A DNA stretch of 64,000 nucleotides, from the NCBI GenBank assembly GCA_946481315.1, contig CAMLMH010000006.1:124001-188000 (forward strand), read 5' to 3'. This document shows, piece by piece, positions 51,168-60,373 of the stretch. Made by a program: the position numbers and the translations under genes. The stretch's first letter is position 1; each line of letters begins with the position of its first letter. This DNA is from an uncultured Bacteriovorax sp. (lineage in GTDB: Bacteria > Bdellovibrionota > Bacteriovoracia > Bacteriovoracales > Bacteriovoracaceae). The notes beneath the pieces were generated by a model that was given only the letters and a program-made list of their open reading frames with translations, ran no database searches and had not been told where the DNA came from.

Positions 51168-52520
51168 ATGGCGATTTTAAATACTCCAGCAAACGAACTT
51201 CCTCATGATCTTCTGGCCGAAAAGGCCCTGGTCGGCTGTTTAATTATCGATGGAACGGCCTATGCGGAAATTTCTAACCTCAAACTCAACTCCTCCCATT
51301 TCTATGATCCTCGCTACGGCTTTGTCTTTGACGTTATAACTGATTTATCTCTCGGCAACCGGGCGATTGACTTCGTTACTGTCTGCAACCGTTTAAAGGA
51401 CAAAGGAAAGCTTGAAGAAGTGGGTGGTGAATCATTCGTTTCTTCTCTAACTGAGGATCAGGCTTCATCAGCTAACGTTTATGAGTACGCCAAAATTGTT
51501 AAAGACAAACACTCGATGCGCGAGATTATCAAAAACGCGATGATCGTTGTTCAGATGGGAATGAGTTATACTGGTGAAGCTGATGATTTCATCCAGGATG
51601 TTGAATCACGTTTTTTTAAACTTACCAATGACGCTAAAACCGGTGGGATGGTTAAGATCAACCAGACTCTTCGTGAAAACTTAAAAGAACTTGAAGACAC
51701 CACCAGAAAAATGGGAGAGATCTCTGGGCTTTCGACAGGCTACCCGAGGCTGGATGAAAAACTTCTGGGTATGCAGCCGGGGCAGTTAATTGTTCTTGCA
51801 GCCCGTCCGGCGATGGGGAAGACCTCGCTGGCCCTCAATATTGCTGTCAGCTCATGTATGCAGTCTGGATTACCAGTCGCTATTTTCTCTCTGGAGATGT
51901 TAGCGACAGAACTTTCCATGAGAATTTTAACGGGGAGAGCGAAAGTTGATTCTAAGCGTGTTCGAACAAAGAATTTTTACGATACTGATTTAAGAAGCCT
52001 AGCGCGGGCGACTCAAGAGCTATCTTCACTTCCAATTTACATCAACGATTCAGGTAATACGACTATTCTGGATATTCAGTCTCAGTGCCGGAAAATTAAA
52101 GCTGAGCAAGGTCTTGGCCTTATCGTCATCGACTACTTACAGCTCATGGGTTCTGTAAATAAAAACCTGCAGCGTGAACAACAGATCGCGGAAATTTCCA
52201 GAGGACTTAAGACCATGGCCAAAGAACTTGGCTGTCCGGTGATTGCGCTTTCACAGCTTAACCGCGGTGTTGAGTCCCGTCCTGATAAGCGTCCTACGAC
52301 TGCTGACCTACGTGAATCCGGAGCAATTGAGCAGGATGCGGATATTGTTATGTTCGTTTATCGTGACGAAGTTTATTTCAAAGATTCAACTAAAGAGCCT
52401 GGTGTAGCTGAGATCATCGTCGGTAAAAACCGTGCGGGTGAAATCGGAACAGCAAAACTCGCCTGGGTGGGGGCTTACACCAGCTTTGAAAACCTCGCAG
52501 CCAATCGTGAAGGCCCTTAA
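51168..52520 (+). CDS. dnaB: Replicative DNA helicase DnaB
   Basis: A 450-residue hexameric helicase. The N-terminal domain starts LPHDLLAEKALVGCLI; the RecA-like domain has Walker A AARPAMGKTSL (about 212-222), Walker B LIVIDYLQL, a glutamine-sensor block ALSQLNRGVESR and the arginine-finger region DLRESGAIEQDADIVMFVYRDE. The C-terminal GEIGTAKLAWVGAYTSFENL is standard. It unwinds DNA at the fork and recruits primase. No intein is present. The rplI-dnaB linkage is conserved in many bacteria. Its end overlaps the pabB start. Confidence 0.97.
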   Translation: MAILNTPANELPHDLLAEKALVGCLIIDGTAYAEISNLKLNSSHFYDPRYGFVFDVITDLSLGNRAIDFVTVCNRLKDKGKLEEVGGESFVSSLTEDQASSANVYEYAKIVKDKHSMREIIKNAMIVVQMGMSYTGEADDFIQDVESRFFKLTNDAKTGGMVKINQTLRENLKELEDTTRKMGEISGLSTGYPRLDEKLLGMQPGQLIVLAARPAMGKTSLALNIAVSSCMQSGLPVAIFSLEMLATELSMRILTGRAKVDSKRVRTKNFYDTDLRSLARATQELSSLPIYINDSGNTTILDIQSQCRKIKAEQGLGLIVIDYLQLMGSVNKNLQREQQIAEISRGLKTMAKELGCPVIALSQLNRGVESRPDKRPTTADLRESGAIEQDADIVMFVYRDEVYFKDSTKEPGVAEIIVGKNRAGEIGTAKLAWVGAYTSFENLAANREGP

Positions 52521-53679
52521 TCTTTATTCCGTTTATCCCCGTGAGGGAAAATTTTTCAAACTAAGTGGCGCTCAAAGCGCCACTGCTTACTATAAAAATC
52601 ACGCCGTTGATCTTATTAGTGGTGAAAAGAAAACATTAACCTTCACTGATCTCATGCACGATCTCGATCGTCCCTATCAGGAGTTTACTGAGGAGCTGCG
52701 GGTTGTGCATTTTTTCTATGAAGCAGGTTTCGATTTTAACAGTCTGTCAGAGGAAATTGATCCAGGGTCTCTACTGGCCTTGGACATCACTTATAGTGCA
52801 AAAACCGACTGGACAATAGAGTCGGATGTTAAAGCGATCATGCTGACAAAAAAAACGGCACCGCTTTATCAGGACTATCTTCAAAAATTTAATAAAGGTT
52901 ACGCTCATCTCCAGGCGGGAGATTGTTATCAGTTTAATCTCACGGAAGAATTTACTTATGAGTTCGATAAACACTTGTCTCCTGATTATTTTCTCAATCG
53001 CATCTGGAAAGAAGAAACAGGGAGGGGAGAGTTTGCATTCGCCACTTACAGTGAATGTCTGCAAAAATTATTTTTAAGTAATTCTCCTGAGTGTCTTTTT
53101 TCTATTATCGGCGACAAAATGATAAGCCGACCTATCAAGGGGACCGTGTATCGCCAGTCAAATGACCCTCTGGAAATTGAACGGCTCTGGAGTGAATTAA
53201 GCAATGATAAAAAAAGTCAGGCAGAGCTTTATATGATCACTGATTTGATTCGTAACGATCTCTCCCGGATTGATCTTCCAAGAGCGAAAGTTATAAAAAA
53301 GAAAGAGCCGTTGTTGGTTCCCAAAATGCTTCATCAATACTCAGAAGTGCAGTTGCAGTTGAGAGAGCATGTAACTTTGAAAAAAATGCTCGTCTCTTTG
53401 TTTCCCGGAGGAAGTATTACCGGAGCCCCTAAAAAGCGTGTGATGCAAATTTTGCGGGATCTCGAAAAGCGCACGCGGGGTTTCTATTGTGGAACAACCC
53501 TCACTATGGGAGAGGAATTGAAGGCCTCCATCAATATACGTTCAGCTGTTGTGGATTACAGAGAACTTATTTTAAGTTATCAGGCCGGTGGTGGAATCAC
53601 TCTGTTAAGCCGGCCAGACGAAGAATTTAAAGAACTAACTTACAAACATGACAGCTTTGTCGAGCGTCTAACTCTATAA
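52507..53679 (+). CDS. pabB: Aminodeoxychorismate synthase component I (chorismate-binding)
   Basis: A 390-residue chorismate-utilising enzyme. GTG 52507 overlaps the dnaB end by 14 nt; a longer in-frame start within dnaB is less likely. Motifs: PECLFSIIGDKMISRPIKGT with the Lys of PIKGT, which marks PabB (TrpE has Ala); TDLIRNDLSRI; PGGSITGAPKKRVMQIL; and AGGGITLLSRPDEEF. The N-terminal half is shorter than in TrpE. It makes 4-amino-4-deoxychorismate for folate with an amidotransferase (PabA) not encoded here. No pabC is adjacent. Confidence 0.88.
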   Translation: MKALNLYSVYPREGKFFKLSGAQSATAYYKNHAVDLISGEKKTLTFTDLMHDLDRPYQEFTEELRVVHFFYEAGFDFNSLSEEIDPGSLLALDITYSAKTDWTIESDVKAIMLTKKTAPLYQDYLQKFNKGYAHLQAGDCYQFNLTEEFTYEFDKHLSPDYFLNRIWKEETGRGEFAFATYSECLQKLFLSNSPECLFSIIGDKMISRPIKGTVYRQSNDPLEIERLWSELSNDKKSQAELYMITDLIRNDLSRIDLPRAKVIKKKEPLLVPKMLHQYSEVQLQLREHVTLKKMLVSLFPGGSITGAPKKRVMQILRDLEKRTRGFYCGTTLTMGEELKASINIRSAVVDYRELILSYQAGGGITLLSRPDEEFKELTYKHDSFVERLTL

Positions 53680-53732
53680 AATTACTCGTATCTAATAAAA
53701 ACTTACATTGAATTAATAATGGAGTGGAATCG

Positions 53733-53761
53733 TTGACATTAAATTCCGAGACTCGATATCA
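53733..53761 (+). promoter_or_regulatory. Candidate promoter of the 62-residue protein gene
   Basis: TTGACA (53733-53738), 17-bp spacer, ATATCA (53756-53761). The ~110-nt leader that would result contains CCTATC (53811-53816) and GATAGG (53830-53835), which can form a hairpin. Confidence 0.5.
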
Positions 53762-53877
53762 TTTTTTTGCGTCATAGTAATTGACTTTTTGGCCAGGAAA
53801 AATTCTAGGCCCTATCCCTTCGATGGATCGATAGGTGGGTTTAGAAAGGCTCAAACAAAACGACAAAGGAGTGTTGA

Positions 53878-54066
53878 ATGGAAGCTCTAGGTTTAAAGGA
53901 TTCGGATAAACCAAGAACAACAGATGTCGGGGTAACATTAGGTTCCCTTGCTGAAATGACCGGGTTTCCGGTTGAATACATCAAACGTGAGCTTCTTCTT
54001 GATGAAGACAGCCTGAGTGTTGAGGAGTTAAGAGAGCGCGTTCTGGCTTACCTTAATTCACTTTAA
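53878..54066 (+). CDS. Small HTH-like protein of 62 residues
   Basis: A 62-residue protein with a strong AGGAGTG ribosome binding site. Residues VTLGSLAEMTGFPVEYIKREL (about 19-39) look like a helix-turn-helix, with a following helix LSVEELRERVLAYLNSL. It resembles the short DNA-binding domain of MerR/excisionase-like proteins, but the small size and acidic charge leave other roles open. It has its own promoter, long leader and terminator, so it is a stand-alone, probably abundant, product. I do not recognise the family. Confidence 0.7.
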   Translation: MEALGLKDSDKPRTTDVGVTLGSLAEMTGFPVEYIKRELLLDEDSLSVEELRERVLAYLNSL

Positions 54067-54120
54067 AAAATCGATACAAGCTAAACCTTTTGTCAGTAGG
54101 ACTTTTGGTTTTTGTACTAA

Positions 54121-54152
54121 AAAGCCTGGCTTCATGCTAGGCTTTCTTATTT
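54121..54152 (+). terminator. Intrinsic terminator after the 62-residue protein gene
   Basis: AAAGCCT (54121-54127) pairs with AGGCTTT (54139-54145) and is followed by CTTATTTAT. Confidence 0.75.
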
Positions 54153-55007
54153 ATGGGCCAACCGTTCATCGAATACATTCTCCTTCAGGATATTTCTTCA
54201 GTTGAAGAATTTCTGAAGCAGCAATTTAACTGCAGTTCTTCTAAACTTAAAAAACATTTTGAAAAATCTTTTTTAAGCCGTAGTTTTAAAAGTCGCAGCA
54301 CACTCAAGTTACCACTTAATTTTGTAAACGATTTGATGATCAATCCTGTTTATCAAGGATCTGAGATCGAAATCATTGATGAGAATGAACATTTTTTGGT
54401 GATGAATAAAAACCCTGATCAGTTTGTTCATCCACTAAGCTACACTGAATCAGATAATTGCCTATCATTTTTAAGAAAGAATCGTCCTGAACTCTTATCT
54501 GTTAATGCCGGACACTATGATCGCGGGCTTTTGTATCGCCTCGACTATGAAACATCCGGCGTTCTCATTTATGTAAAAGAAGAAAATCTCTATCATTCAC
54601 TAAGAGAAAACTTCAATGAGGTCGCCAAAAAGAAAACATACCGCTGTTGGGTCAGTGGTCGATGTGAGCAAAGTGGGACTTTCACTCATAGCTTTCTTTC
54701 ACAAGGATCTAAGGGCCATAAAGTTCTTGTCACTGATGCTTCCGATATCGGAGCTTCTGGAACTTTAAGTGTTACCCCAGTGCGCTTTGATTCTGAACGC
54801 GGAGCTACCCTAGTGGAGGTTGACCTTAGAACCGGGCTACGGCACCAGATCCGGGCCCAGATGGCCTTTATGGGCCATCCTTTGTTAGGTGATAAACTCT
54901 ATGGCGGTCCGCCCGCGTCTCGGCTCTTTTTACACGCCCTTACTTATCAGGTGACCTGTCTTAAAAAAGACTTTATTTTTACAAAAAAAGATAATGCTTT
55001 CCAATAA
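54153..55007 (+). CDS. RluA/RluD-family pseudouridine synthase
   Basis: A 284-residue RNA pseudouridine synthase. The catalytic block is LLYRLDYETSGVLIYVK (HRLDxxTSG in the family, with Asp as nucleophile; the first residue is Tyr instead of His). ENEHFLVMNKNPDQFVHP at about 85-102 and LVEVDLRTGLRHQIRAQMAFMGHPLLGDKLYGG at about 230-262 complete the signature. The N-terminal ~75 residues may be a degenerate S4-like domain. Target uridine in rRNA or tRNA cannot be assigned. Start ATG 54153 follows the terminator directly. Confidence 0.9.
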   Translation: MGQPFIEYILLQDISSVEEFLKQQFNCSSSKLKKHFEKSFLSRSFKSRSTLKLPLNFVNDLMINPVYQGSEIEIIDENEHFLVMNKNPDQFVHPLSYTESDNCLSFLRKNRPELLSVNAGHYDRGLLYRLDYETSGVLIYVKEENLYHSLRENFNEVAKKKTYRCWVSGRCEQSGTFTHSFLSQGSKGHKVLVTDASDIGASGTLSVTPVRFDSERGATLVEVDLRTGLRHQIRAQMAFMGHPLLGDKLYGGPPASRLFLHALTYQVTCLKKDFIFTKKDNAFQ

Positions 55008-55111
55008 TTAGATTCATTCGAGAGTAGGAAACCAGGCCAAATAAATTCAAGCCGAAGCCAGCAATAGCCGACAAGAATGGTAAGTTTTAACCCCGTGCTA
55101 AGGAACAATAG

Positions 55112-56065
55112 ATGTCTCCACATCAGATGATTTTAGAAAATAGTTTCTGGAAGTTTTTAGTCTCACTGGAAGAGTTAAAAGAAAAGAAAGAGGTCATCCT
55201 TTTTTGTTCTTCACTTTGTATTGATGAAGAGACTTTGCAAACTTACTGCGAATTTTTAAAAAGCTTTGATATAAAGCTGACGAAGGATGAACAATTTATT
55301 TATCCGCTTAAAGATCCTTGTCGCATCAGAGTGGAATTTTCGTTGTCGGAATGGTTATCACTGGAAGCCGTTTTGCACGAACAAAGAGCAAAAGACACCG
55401 CTGTCTATTACAATAAAATTTTGAGCACGAAGTTTAAAACTGTGCAAAGACTCAATAAACATGCCTCCATGTTTATCGATCAGCCAAGTGCTGCATCTCT
55501 GGGAGTGAGTTATAATCAGCTGGAGAGTTTTAAAAAACGAATTGATTATTTTATCTCTCACAGAAAATTAATGAAAATCAGCTTTGTTAATTCCAACAGC
55601 TGTGAGCTTCTTCCGCATCGTCAGGTTTTCCTGGATGGTATTTTATGTGTGGTGGGAGAGAATCTTAAAGACAAAACGCTATGTTATTTTGCAGTTGAAG
55701 AAGTTTCCGATATCGATGAATTATCCCAGCAATATGAGCCAAATCTGAGTCAGATTGAAGTCAATGAATTTATCTGCCATCTTCGAATGGTCAATGGCAA
55801 GGAAGAACGCCTGGTTTTGAAAATCTACAGTCAGGAAGAAGCAGACTTGCTCCCGGCCCATCACTTCTTAGGAAATCCGTTTGTCACTTCCAATACTGAA
55901 GGTGACATAATCTGGGCAGCCACACTTGAAATGTGTGATGATGTCTATCACTGGTTATGGCAGATGCGAGACCGGGTAGAGATTCTGGACCCCGGACATA
56001 TCCGCAAAGAATTCGCTCACTACTGTGAGCTGAAAAAAGAAACGGCGACGAAGAAAGCTTCTTGA
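55112..56065 (+). CDS. WYL-domain-like protein without HTH
   Basis: A 317-residue cytoplasmic protein. Residues about 150-215 (RKLMKISFVNSNSCELLPHRQVFLDGILCVVGENLKDK...YFAVEEVSDI) follow the WYL pattern of a PHxLVFxDGxWYLVG strand pair and an RLDRI-like end. The C-terminus WQMRDRVEILDPGHIRKEF resembles the WYL C-terminal extension. WYL domains bind nucleic acid or nucleotides and usually sit behind a winged helix, which is absent: the N-terminal 150 residues are helical without a clear HTH. AAGGA precedes ATG. The yciB-like gene starts in its stop (TTGA). Confidence 0.6.
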   Translation: MSPHQMILENSFWKFLVSLEELKEKKEVILFCSSLCIDEETLQTYCEFLKSFDIKLTKDEQFIYPLKDPCRIRVEFSLSEWLSLEAVLHEQRAKDTAVYYNKILSTKFKTVQRLNKHASMFIDQPSAASLGVSYNQLESFKKRIDYFISHRKLMKISFVNSNSCELLPHRQVFLDGILCVVGENLKDKTLCYFAVEEVSDIDELSQQYEPNLSQIEVNEFICHLRMVNGKEERLVLKIYSQEEADLLPAHHFLGNPFVTSNTEGDIIWAATLEMCDDVYHWLWQMRDRVEILDPGHIRKEFAHYCELKKETATKKAS

Positions 56066-56613
56066 AAAAGAATAACAATTTTTTTCTCTTTTCTTTTCTC
56101 CCGGCCATTCTCTACTGGTACCTGGATGAAAATTACCCGGTGAAAATCGCACTCATCGGTGGTATCTCTCTTTCACTTATTGAAATAGCCGTCGAGAAAT
56201 ATCTGCACGGGCGTATTCATAAGCTGTCCAAGGTTAATCTTGTCCTTATAGTCGTTCTGGGAAGTTTCTCCCTTATGGGGGATGACGGCATCTGGTTTAA
56301 GCTTCAGCCTGCATTGTCTCTGATAGCTATGGCCCTTTATATGGGAATCAAATTAAAAAGAGGACAGGGTTTTTTTCAGGAAATGATGGAGGAAATGCGC
56401 CCGGAAGGACCGCGACCTCCCGCAATCGTCCTGCGTGTGATGGAGCGCAATCTTACGTTTTTTTTCGGAGCTTACGGTGTCTTAATGGCCGTCCTGGCCG
56501 TCTGGTTCAGTACTTCGGTCTGGGCCTTTTTTAAAACGGCCGGGTTTCTCATTGGTTTTGCAGTTTTCATGGTTTATCAGACCTGGTTGAACCGGCAGAT
56601 GACTAAACATTAA
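56062..56613 (+). CDS. yciB: YciB/septation-protein-A-like membrane protein
   Basis: A 183-residue inner-membrane protein with five hydrophobic segments. DDGIWFKLQPALS (about 73-85) matches the family's DDxFIKWKPTI and the tail ends VYQTWLNRQM, typical of YciB/IspZ. Members affect cell-envelope integrity and division. The TTG start overlaps the upstream stop (TTGA). A hydrophilic insertion of about 20 residues, MMEEMRPEGPRPPAIVLR, replaces the usual short loop. Confidence 0.75.
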   Translation: MKKNNNFFLFSFLPAILYWYLDENYPVKIALIGGISLSLIEIAVEKYLHGRIHKLSKVNLVLIVVLGSFSLMGDDGIWFKLQPALSLIAMALYMGIKLKRGQGFFQEMMEEMRPEGPRPPAIVLRVMERNLTFFFGAYGVLMAVLAVWFSTSVWAFFKTAGFLIGFAVFMVYQTWLNRQMTKH

Positions 56614-56676
56614 ACACCCCTTTCTTTTCTACCTTTCAGGGCAGAAGGTCCTCCTGATCAATGCTAATCTTACTTC

Positions 56677-57177
56677 ATGCGGAGTCTTATTATTTTATTC
56701 ATCGTATTTTTTATGTCCTGTGCTCAGGCAAACTCCTCTGATGAGAGAATCAGTGAACTTATGCGTTTAGATATCTACGATACACTCGAGGAACTGGTTG
56801 TTGAAAGAGAAGAGCTGAAACAGAATAAAATCGAACTGAGCAAAATAGATCAAAGAATAAAGAAAACGAAAAAAGGACAGAACGTATACATCCAGTTTAA
56901 GAATGTGGCCGGAACGGTCCTCCTCATAGGTGTTGTTATCGGAAGCTATAAGGCGTATTTTCCGCCAGGATTAAGGGCCATGCTCAGCGCCTATCTCACT
57001 TTGCATGGATATCACGCAGGAATGATCAAACTAAGCAGCGGAGATATAGCTGCTCTTTCAAAAGAAATGCAGAAAATTAATTCTCTGATCAATACGCGCC
57101 AGTCGCAAATCCGGCAGAGTTTCGATTTTTATTGTGCACAGGACGCTTCTCATCCCGTTTGCTGTACGAATTATTGA
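56677..57177 (+). CDS. Exported or membrane-anchored small protein with coiled coil
   Basis: A 166-residue protein. Signal peptide about 1-19 (MRSLIILFIVFFMSCAQA); Cys15 could also be read as a lipobox (FFMSC). A charged coiled coil (about 22-68) precedes a hydrophobic helix (about 77-97). The last third is mixed, with three Cys in FYCAQDASHPVCC. No ribosome binding site is apparent. Family unknown. It overlaps the convergent AlkB-like gene by 7 nt. Confidence 0.55.
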   Translation: MRSLIILFIVFFMSCAQANSSDERISELMRLDIYDTLEELVVEREELKQNKIELSKIDQRIKKTKKGQNVYIQFKNVAGTVLLIGVVIGSYKAYFPPGLRAMLSAYLTLHGYHAGMIKLSSGDIAALSKEMQKINSLINTRQSQIRQSFDFYCAQDASHPVCCTNY

Positions 57178-57755
57178 TAGACGTAACGATAGGTTAAATT
57201 CAATCGAGGAGTTTTAACTTTTTTTGTTTTTGCCACCCGATGATTCCAGTTTTCCTGTAAGTTTCCCTGCATCAGTAACAAGCTTCCATTTTCCAGTATA
57301 AGGTCCACGGTTTTAAGTGGAGTCATTCTTTTATGTCGAAATTGAAAAAGTCTCTCTGCTCCGTAACTCAAAGAGGCAATGACAGGATTTTTCCCTAATG
57401 ATTTTTCATTGTCGGAGTGCCATGACATATGGTCGTCGCCGTCCCGATAGTAATTAACGAGGACAGAATTAAACGAACACTGTAGATCTTTTTCCAGGCG
57501 ATTTTTTAATTCCAGTAAGGCACGTGACCAGACAACCGTCTCCATCGTAATCCGAGAGTAGGTATAGATTATTCCCGGATCTCCATGCCAGGCCGTCATT
57601 CGGGGTTGAGGATGAGTTTTTCCAAACATCGTAATCGAATCATTTCTCCAGGAAATGTCCTGAAGTAGTTCTTCCATAGTGAACTGCTGATCATAATCAG
57701 GACAGTAGAGGGCCACTCCATCCTGATCAAGCACTTTCTGAAATTTAAGTTTCAT
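57171..57755 (-). CDS. AlkB-like 2-oxoglutarate/Fe(II) dioxygenase
   Basis: A 194-residue enzyme of the AlkB/ALKBH2-3 type. Iron ligands HxD are His113 and Asp115 (SWHSDNE) and His172 (NHRVAK). 2-oxoglutarate is held by Arg184 and Arg190 (PRLNLTYR). The nucleotide-lid region has HPQPRMTAWHGDPG. It likely removes alkyl lesions from DNA or RNA bases. It shares one base with the DAHP synthase gene upstream, so the two form an operon without functional link that I can see. Confidence 0.9.
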   Translation of the reverse strand: MKLKFQKVLDQDGVALYCPDYDQQFTMEELLQDISWRNDSITMFGKTHPQPRMTAWHGDPGIIYTYSRITMETVVWSRALLELKNRLEKDLQCSFNSVLVNYYRDGDDHMSWHSDNEKSLGKNPVIASLSYGAERLFQFRHKRMTPLKTVDLILENGSLLLMQGNLQENWNHRVAKTKKVKTPRLNLTYRYVYQ

Positions 57756-58831
57756 TATTTTTTGTTAAAAAGATCGGTTTGAATTTTAATACTGTCTTCG
57801 TGAATGGCATTAAAAATTTCTTTAATAAATTGCGGATCCAGTCCGGCTTTTTCAGCACTCTTCATTCTTTCATTCATGAGTTCTTCAAAACGGCTTGTTT
57901 GCAATGCTGTGATATTTTGTTCAATTTTGGCTTTCGCAATTTTTTCAACCACATTTTTGCGCAACTTAAGAGTGTGAATTAACTCTTCATCAATTCGGTC
58001 AATCTGAGCACGAAGTTTGACCAGTTCACTGGTAAAATGCTGATCAGCAGTTGTCGATTGTTTTAAAGCAAGCTCAGAGAGAATCACTTTTAGTGCGGAA
58101 GGAGTCACCTGTTGAGAAGCATCTGACCACGCTTTATCAGGATCTGGATGACTTTCAATGATAAGACCGTCCATATCCAGATCGATAGCCTTTTGACAAA
58201 CTTTCCGGATCAAAGAGCGTTCACCGGCGATGTGGGAAGGATCACAAATGAGAGGAAGATCAGGACACTTAATTTTTAATTCGGCGGGAATTCTCCATAG
58301 CGGATCATTTCTAAACTCCATTTTGTCCGCGACTGAAAATCCGCGGTGAATGGCAATGAGTTTAGTGATCCCGGAAAGATTAAGTCGTTCCAGAGCACCA
58401 ATCCATAATTGCAGATCGGCATTGATCGGATTTTTCACCATTACCGGTATATCGACTCCTTTCAGACTATCTGCAATCTCCTGTACGGAAAAAGGATTGG
58501 CCGTCGTCCGTGCACCGATCCACAATATATCCACACCATGCTTAAGACAAAGTTCAACATGTTTAGCTGTCGCAACTTCGGTCGTCACTAACAATCCGGT
58601 TTCTTTTTTGACTTCTGCCAGCCAGGGAAGAGCTAATTCGCCCAGACCCTCAAAGTTATTAGGACGGGTTCGAGGCTTCCAGATACCTGCACGAAAGACC
58701 TTTACTGCCGGAATCCGGGCAAGCTCCCTTGCTGCACTCATGACCTGTTCATAAGATTCAGCTGAACACGGACCGGCCATAACCAGAGGAGCAGTAAAGT
58801 TTAAATAAGACGCAACAGGAGTGATTTTCAT
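57755..58831 (-). CDS. Bifunctional DAHP synthase / chorismate mutase
   Basis: A 358-residue fusion. Residues 1-255 are a type I-beta (KdsA-like) DAHP synthase: VMAGPCSAES, KVFRAGIWKPRTRPNNFEG, MVKNPINADLQLWIGALERL, IHRGF, CDPSHIAGER and IIESHPDPDKAWSDASQQV. Residues about 270-358 are an AroQ-class chorismate mutase (LVKLRAQIDRIDEELIHTLKLRKNVVEKIAKAK). C-terminal mutase fusions of this kind are known in Bacteroidetes-type enzymes; the mutase often mediates feedback. Start ATG 58831; the longer frame is unsupported. It supplies the shikimate pathway whose chorismate feeds pabB. Confidence 0.92.
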   Translation of the reverse strand: MKITPVASYLNFTAPLVMAGPCSAESYEQVMSAARELARIPAVKVFRAGIWKPRTRPNNFEGLGELALPWLAEVKKETGLLVTTEVATAKHVELCLKHGVDILWIGARTTANPFSVQEIADSLKGVDIPVMVKNPINADLQLWIGALERLNLSGITKLIAIHRGFSVADKMEFRNDPLWRIPAELKIKCPDLPLICDPSHIAGERSLIRKVCQKAIDLDMDGLIIESHPDPDKAWSDASQQVTPSALKVILSELALKQSTTADQHFTSELVKLRAQIDRIDEELIHTLKLRKNVVEKIAKAKIEQNITALQTSRFEELMNERMKSAEKAGLDPQFIKEIFNAIHEDSIKIQTDLFNKK

Positions 58832-58899
58832 GGCTATACCATAACCTTTTTTTGAGTTAATGTTAAGCGCCCCTAAACAGCATAAACAGTGAGAATCGT

Positions 58900-59559
58900 A
58901 TGCAGCTTGTAGATAAAAAAATAGAAGATTACTGCTTAAGTAAGAGTAACCTTCCCTCACAATATTGTTTGGCCCTGGAAAATCACACCCGCGCCAATAT
59001 TTCCGGAGCGCAAATGCTGATCGGAAAAATGGAGGCTTCTTTCTTAGGATTTTTACTGAGATCTATCAATGCTAAGCGTGTGCTTGAGCTTGGAACTTAC
59101 ACGGGCTACTCCGCGCTGGCCATGGCGGAAAATCTTCCTTCTGATGGGGAAGTCATCACCTTGGATATTAATCAGTCGACCATCGAAGTTGCCAAAAATT
59201 TCTGGGGAAAATCTCCTGACGGAAAGAAAATCAAAAGTATCCTTGGACAAGCGATTGAAGTTATCCCGACCTTAAGCGGAGAATTTGATCTGGTTTTCAT
59301 CGATGCAGATAAACGCAACTACATCGACTATCTTAAGATGACTCTTCCCAAGCTTTCCAATAAGGGCATGATTGTTATTGATAACGTTCTCTGGAGTGGC
59401 AAAGTTCTCCCTGATGCGGAACTCGATAAAAGTGTTCATTACGACAGCAACACGGAATTTATCCGCAAAGTGAATGACTTCATCGCAGAATCAAAGGATC
59501 TTTACGGAACTTTACTCCCCATCCGTGATGGAATGTTTTTGATCAAAAAAATTGTATGA
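58900..59559 (+). CDS. Class I SAM-dependent O-methyltransferase
   Basis: A 219-residue enzyme of the caffeoyl-CoA/catechol O-methyltransferase type. SAM motif I is VLELGTYTGYSALAMAE, metal-binding residues are in FIDADKRNY and IDNVLWSGKV. Such enzymes methylate catechols or related hydroxyls with a divalent metal. Substrate unknown. It is divergent from the DAHP synthase gene across a 68-bp gap. Confidence 0.9.
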   Translation: MQLVDKKIEDYCLSKSNLPSQYCLALENHTRANISGAQMLIGKMEASFLGFLLRSINAKRVLELGTYTGYSALAMAENLPSDGEVITLDINQSTIEVAKNFWGKSPDGKKIKSILGQAIEVIPTLSGEFDLVFIDADKRNYIDYLKMTLPKLSNKGMIVIDNVLWSGKVLPDAELDKSVHYDSNTEFIRKVNDFIAESKDLYGTLLPIRDGMFLIKKIV

Positions 59560-59644
59560 CATGGCGCTTTGCGTTCACGGATGCCAGACACTTTTTTTGA
59601 TGTTATAAAAAGCGCTGGAATAAACCTGTAAGAAAAGAGTCATC

Positions 59645-60370
59645 ATGTCTTCCGACGACAAACCAATTGCCCTTGAAGCTTATGAAAAATTAGCTGAAGC
59701 TTTCTCTGAGATTGCTCCCGCCAAAGCAGAAAATGCCTACATCGAACAACCGGCCATGAGAAAGGCAATTGGTGAAGTTCGGGGAAAGAAAATTTTTGAA
59801 GCCGGTTGCGGTCCGGGAATTCTCGCTGAATATCTTGTCCATGAAGGGGCCAAAGTTGTGGGCTTTGACGTCAGCCCTAAAATGATTGATCTTGCCAAGA
59901 AACGTGTTCCCAACAATGCTTCTTTTTTCGTTGCCGATATGGCCAGAGCGTTGCCGATAGATCAGGACGGACAGTTTGACCTGGTCGTAGCTTCGCTGTC
60001 CATCGATTATGTCAAAGACTGGACTATACCATTGAGAGAATTTCATCGTCTGCTCAAGACAGGCGGTAAATTTATCTTCACCATTCAGCATCCACTGGGA
60101 TCATGGAACTGGTACCGGCCGGAATGTGCTTTCGGTGTACAGTTTGTGCAGGCGAGCTGGAAAGGTTTTACTGCTGAACCAGTGATGATGCCTGATTATT
60201 ACCGTTCATTTGAAGAAGTCATTAATCCGGTGATAAATGCAGGATTTAAAATTTTAAAAGTTGAAGACTGTAAACCTATCGATGCACTTCGCCTCCATGA
60301 TCCGTTTAAATTTGGAAAATATTCTAAACTTGCAACATTCATGTGCCTGGTCGTTCAAAAGGAAGGATAA
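59645..60370 (+). CDS. Class I SAM-dependent methyltransferase
   Basis: A 241-residue methyltransferase. Motif I is IFEAGCGPGILAEYLV (about 51-66), post-I VVGFDVSPKMIDLAKK, and motif II-III FDLVVASLSIDYVKDW and LLKTGGKFIFTIQHP. It belongs to the broad ubiquinone/menaquinone-like or tellurite-resistance-type methyltransferase group; the substrate cannot be inferred. The next gene follows 3 nt later. Confidence 0.87.
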   Translation: MSSDDKPIALEAYEKLAEAFSEIAPAKAENAYIEQPAMRKAIGEVRGKKIFEAGCGPGILAEYLVHEGAKVVGFDVSPKMIDLAKKRVPNNASFFVADMARALPIDQDGQFDLVVASLSIDYVKDWTIPLREFHRLLKTGGKFIFTIQHPLGSWNWYRPECAFGVQFVQASWKGFTAEPVMMPDYYRSFEEVINPVINAGFKILKVEDCKPIDALRLHDPFKFGKYSKLATFMCLVVQKEG

Positions 60371-60373
60371 AAA

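Noticed and set aside
52432..52506. Longer pabB start inside dnaB
   Set aside because: The extra 25 residues have no family resemblance, and overlap would be much deeper than at GTG 52507.
58832..58960. N-terminal 43-residue extension of DAHP synthase
   Set aside because: It overlaps the divergent methyltransferase promoter region and start; the homologous part begins at ATG 58831 (MKITPVASYL).
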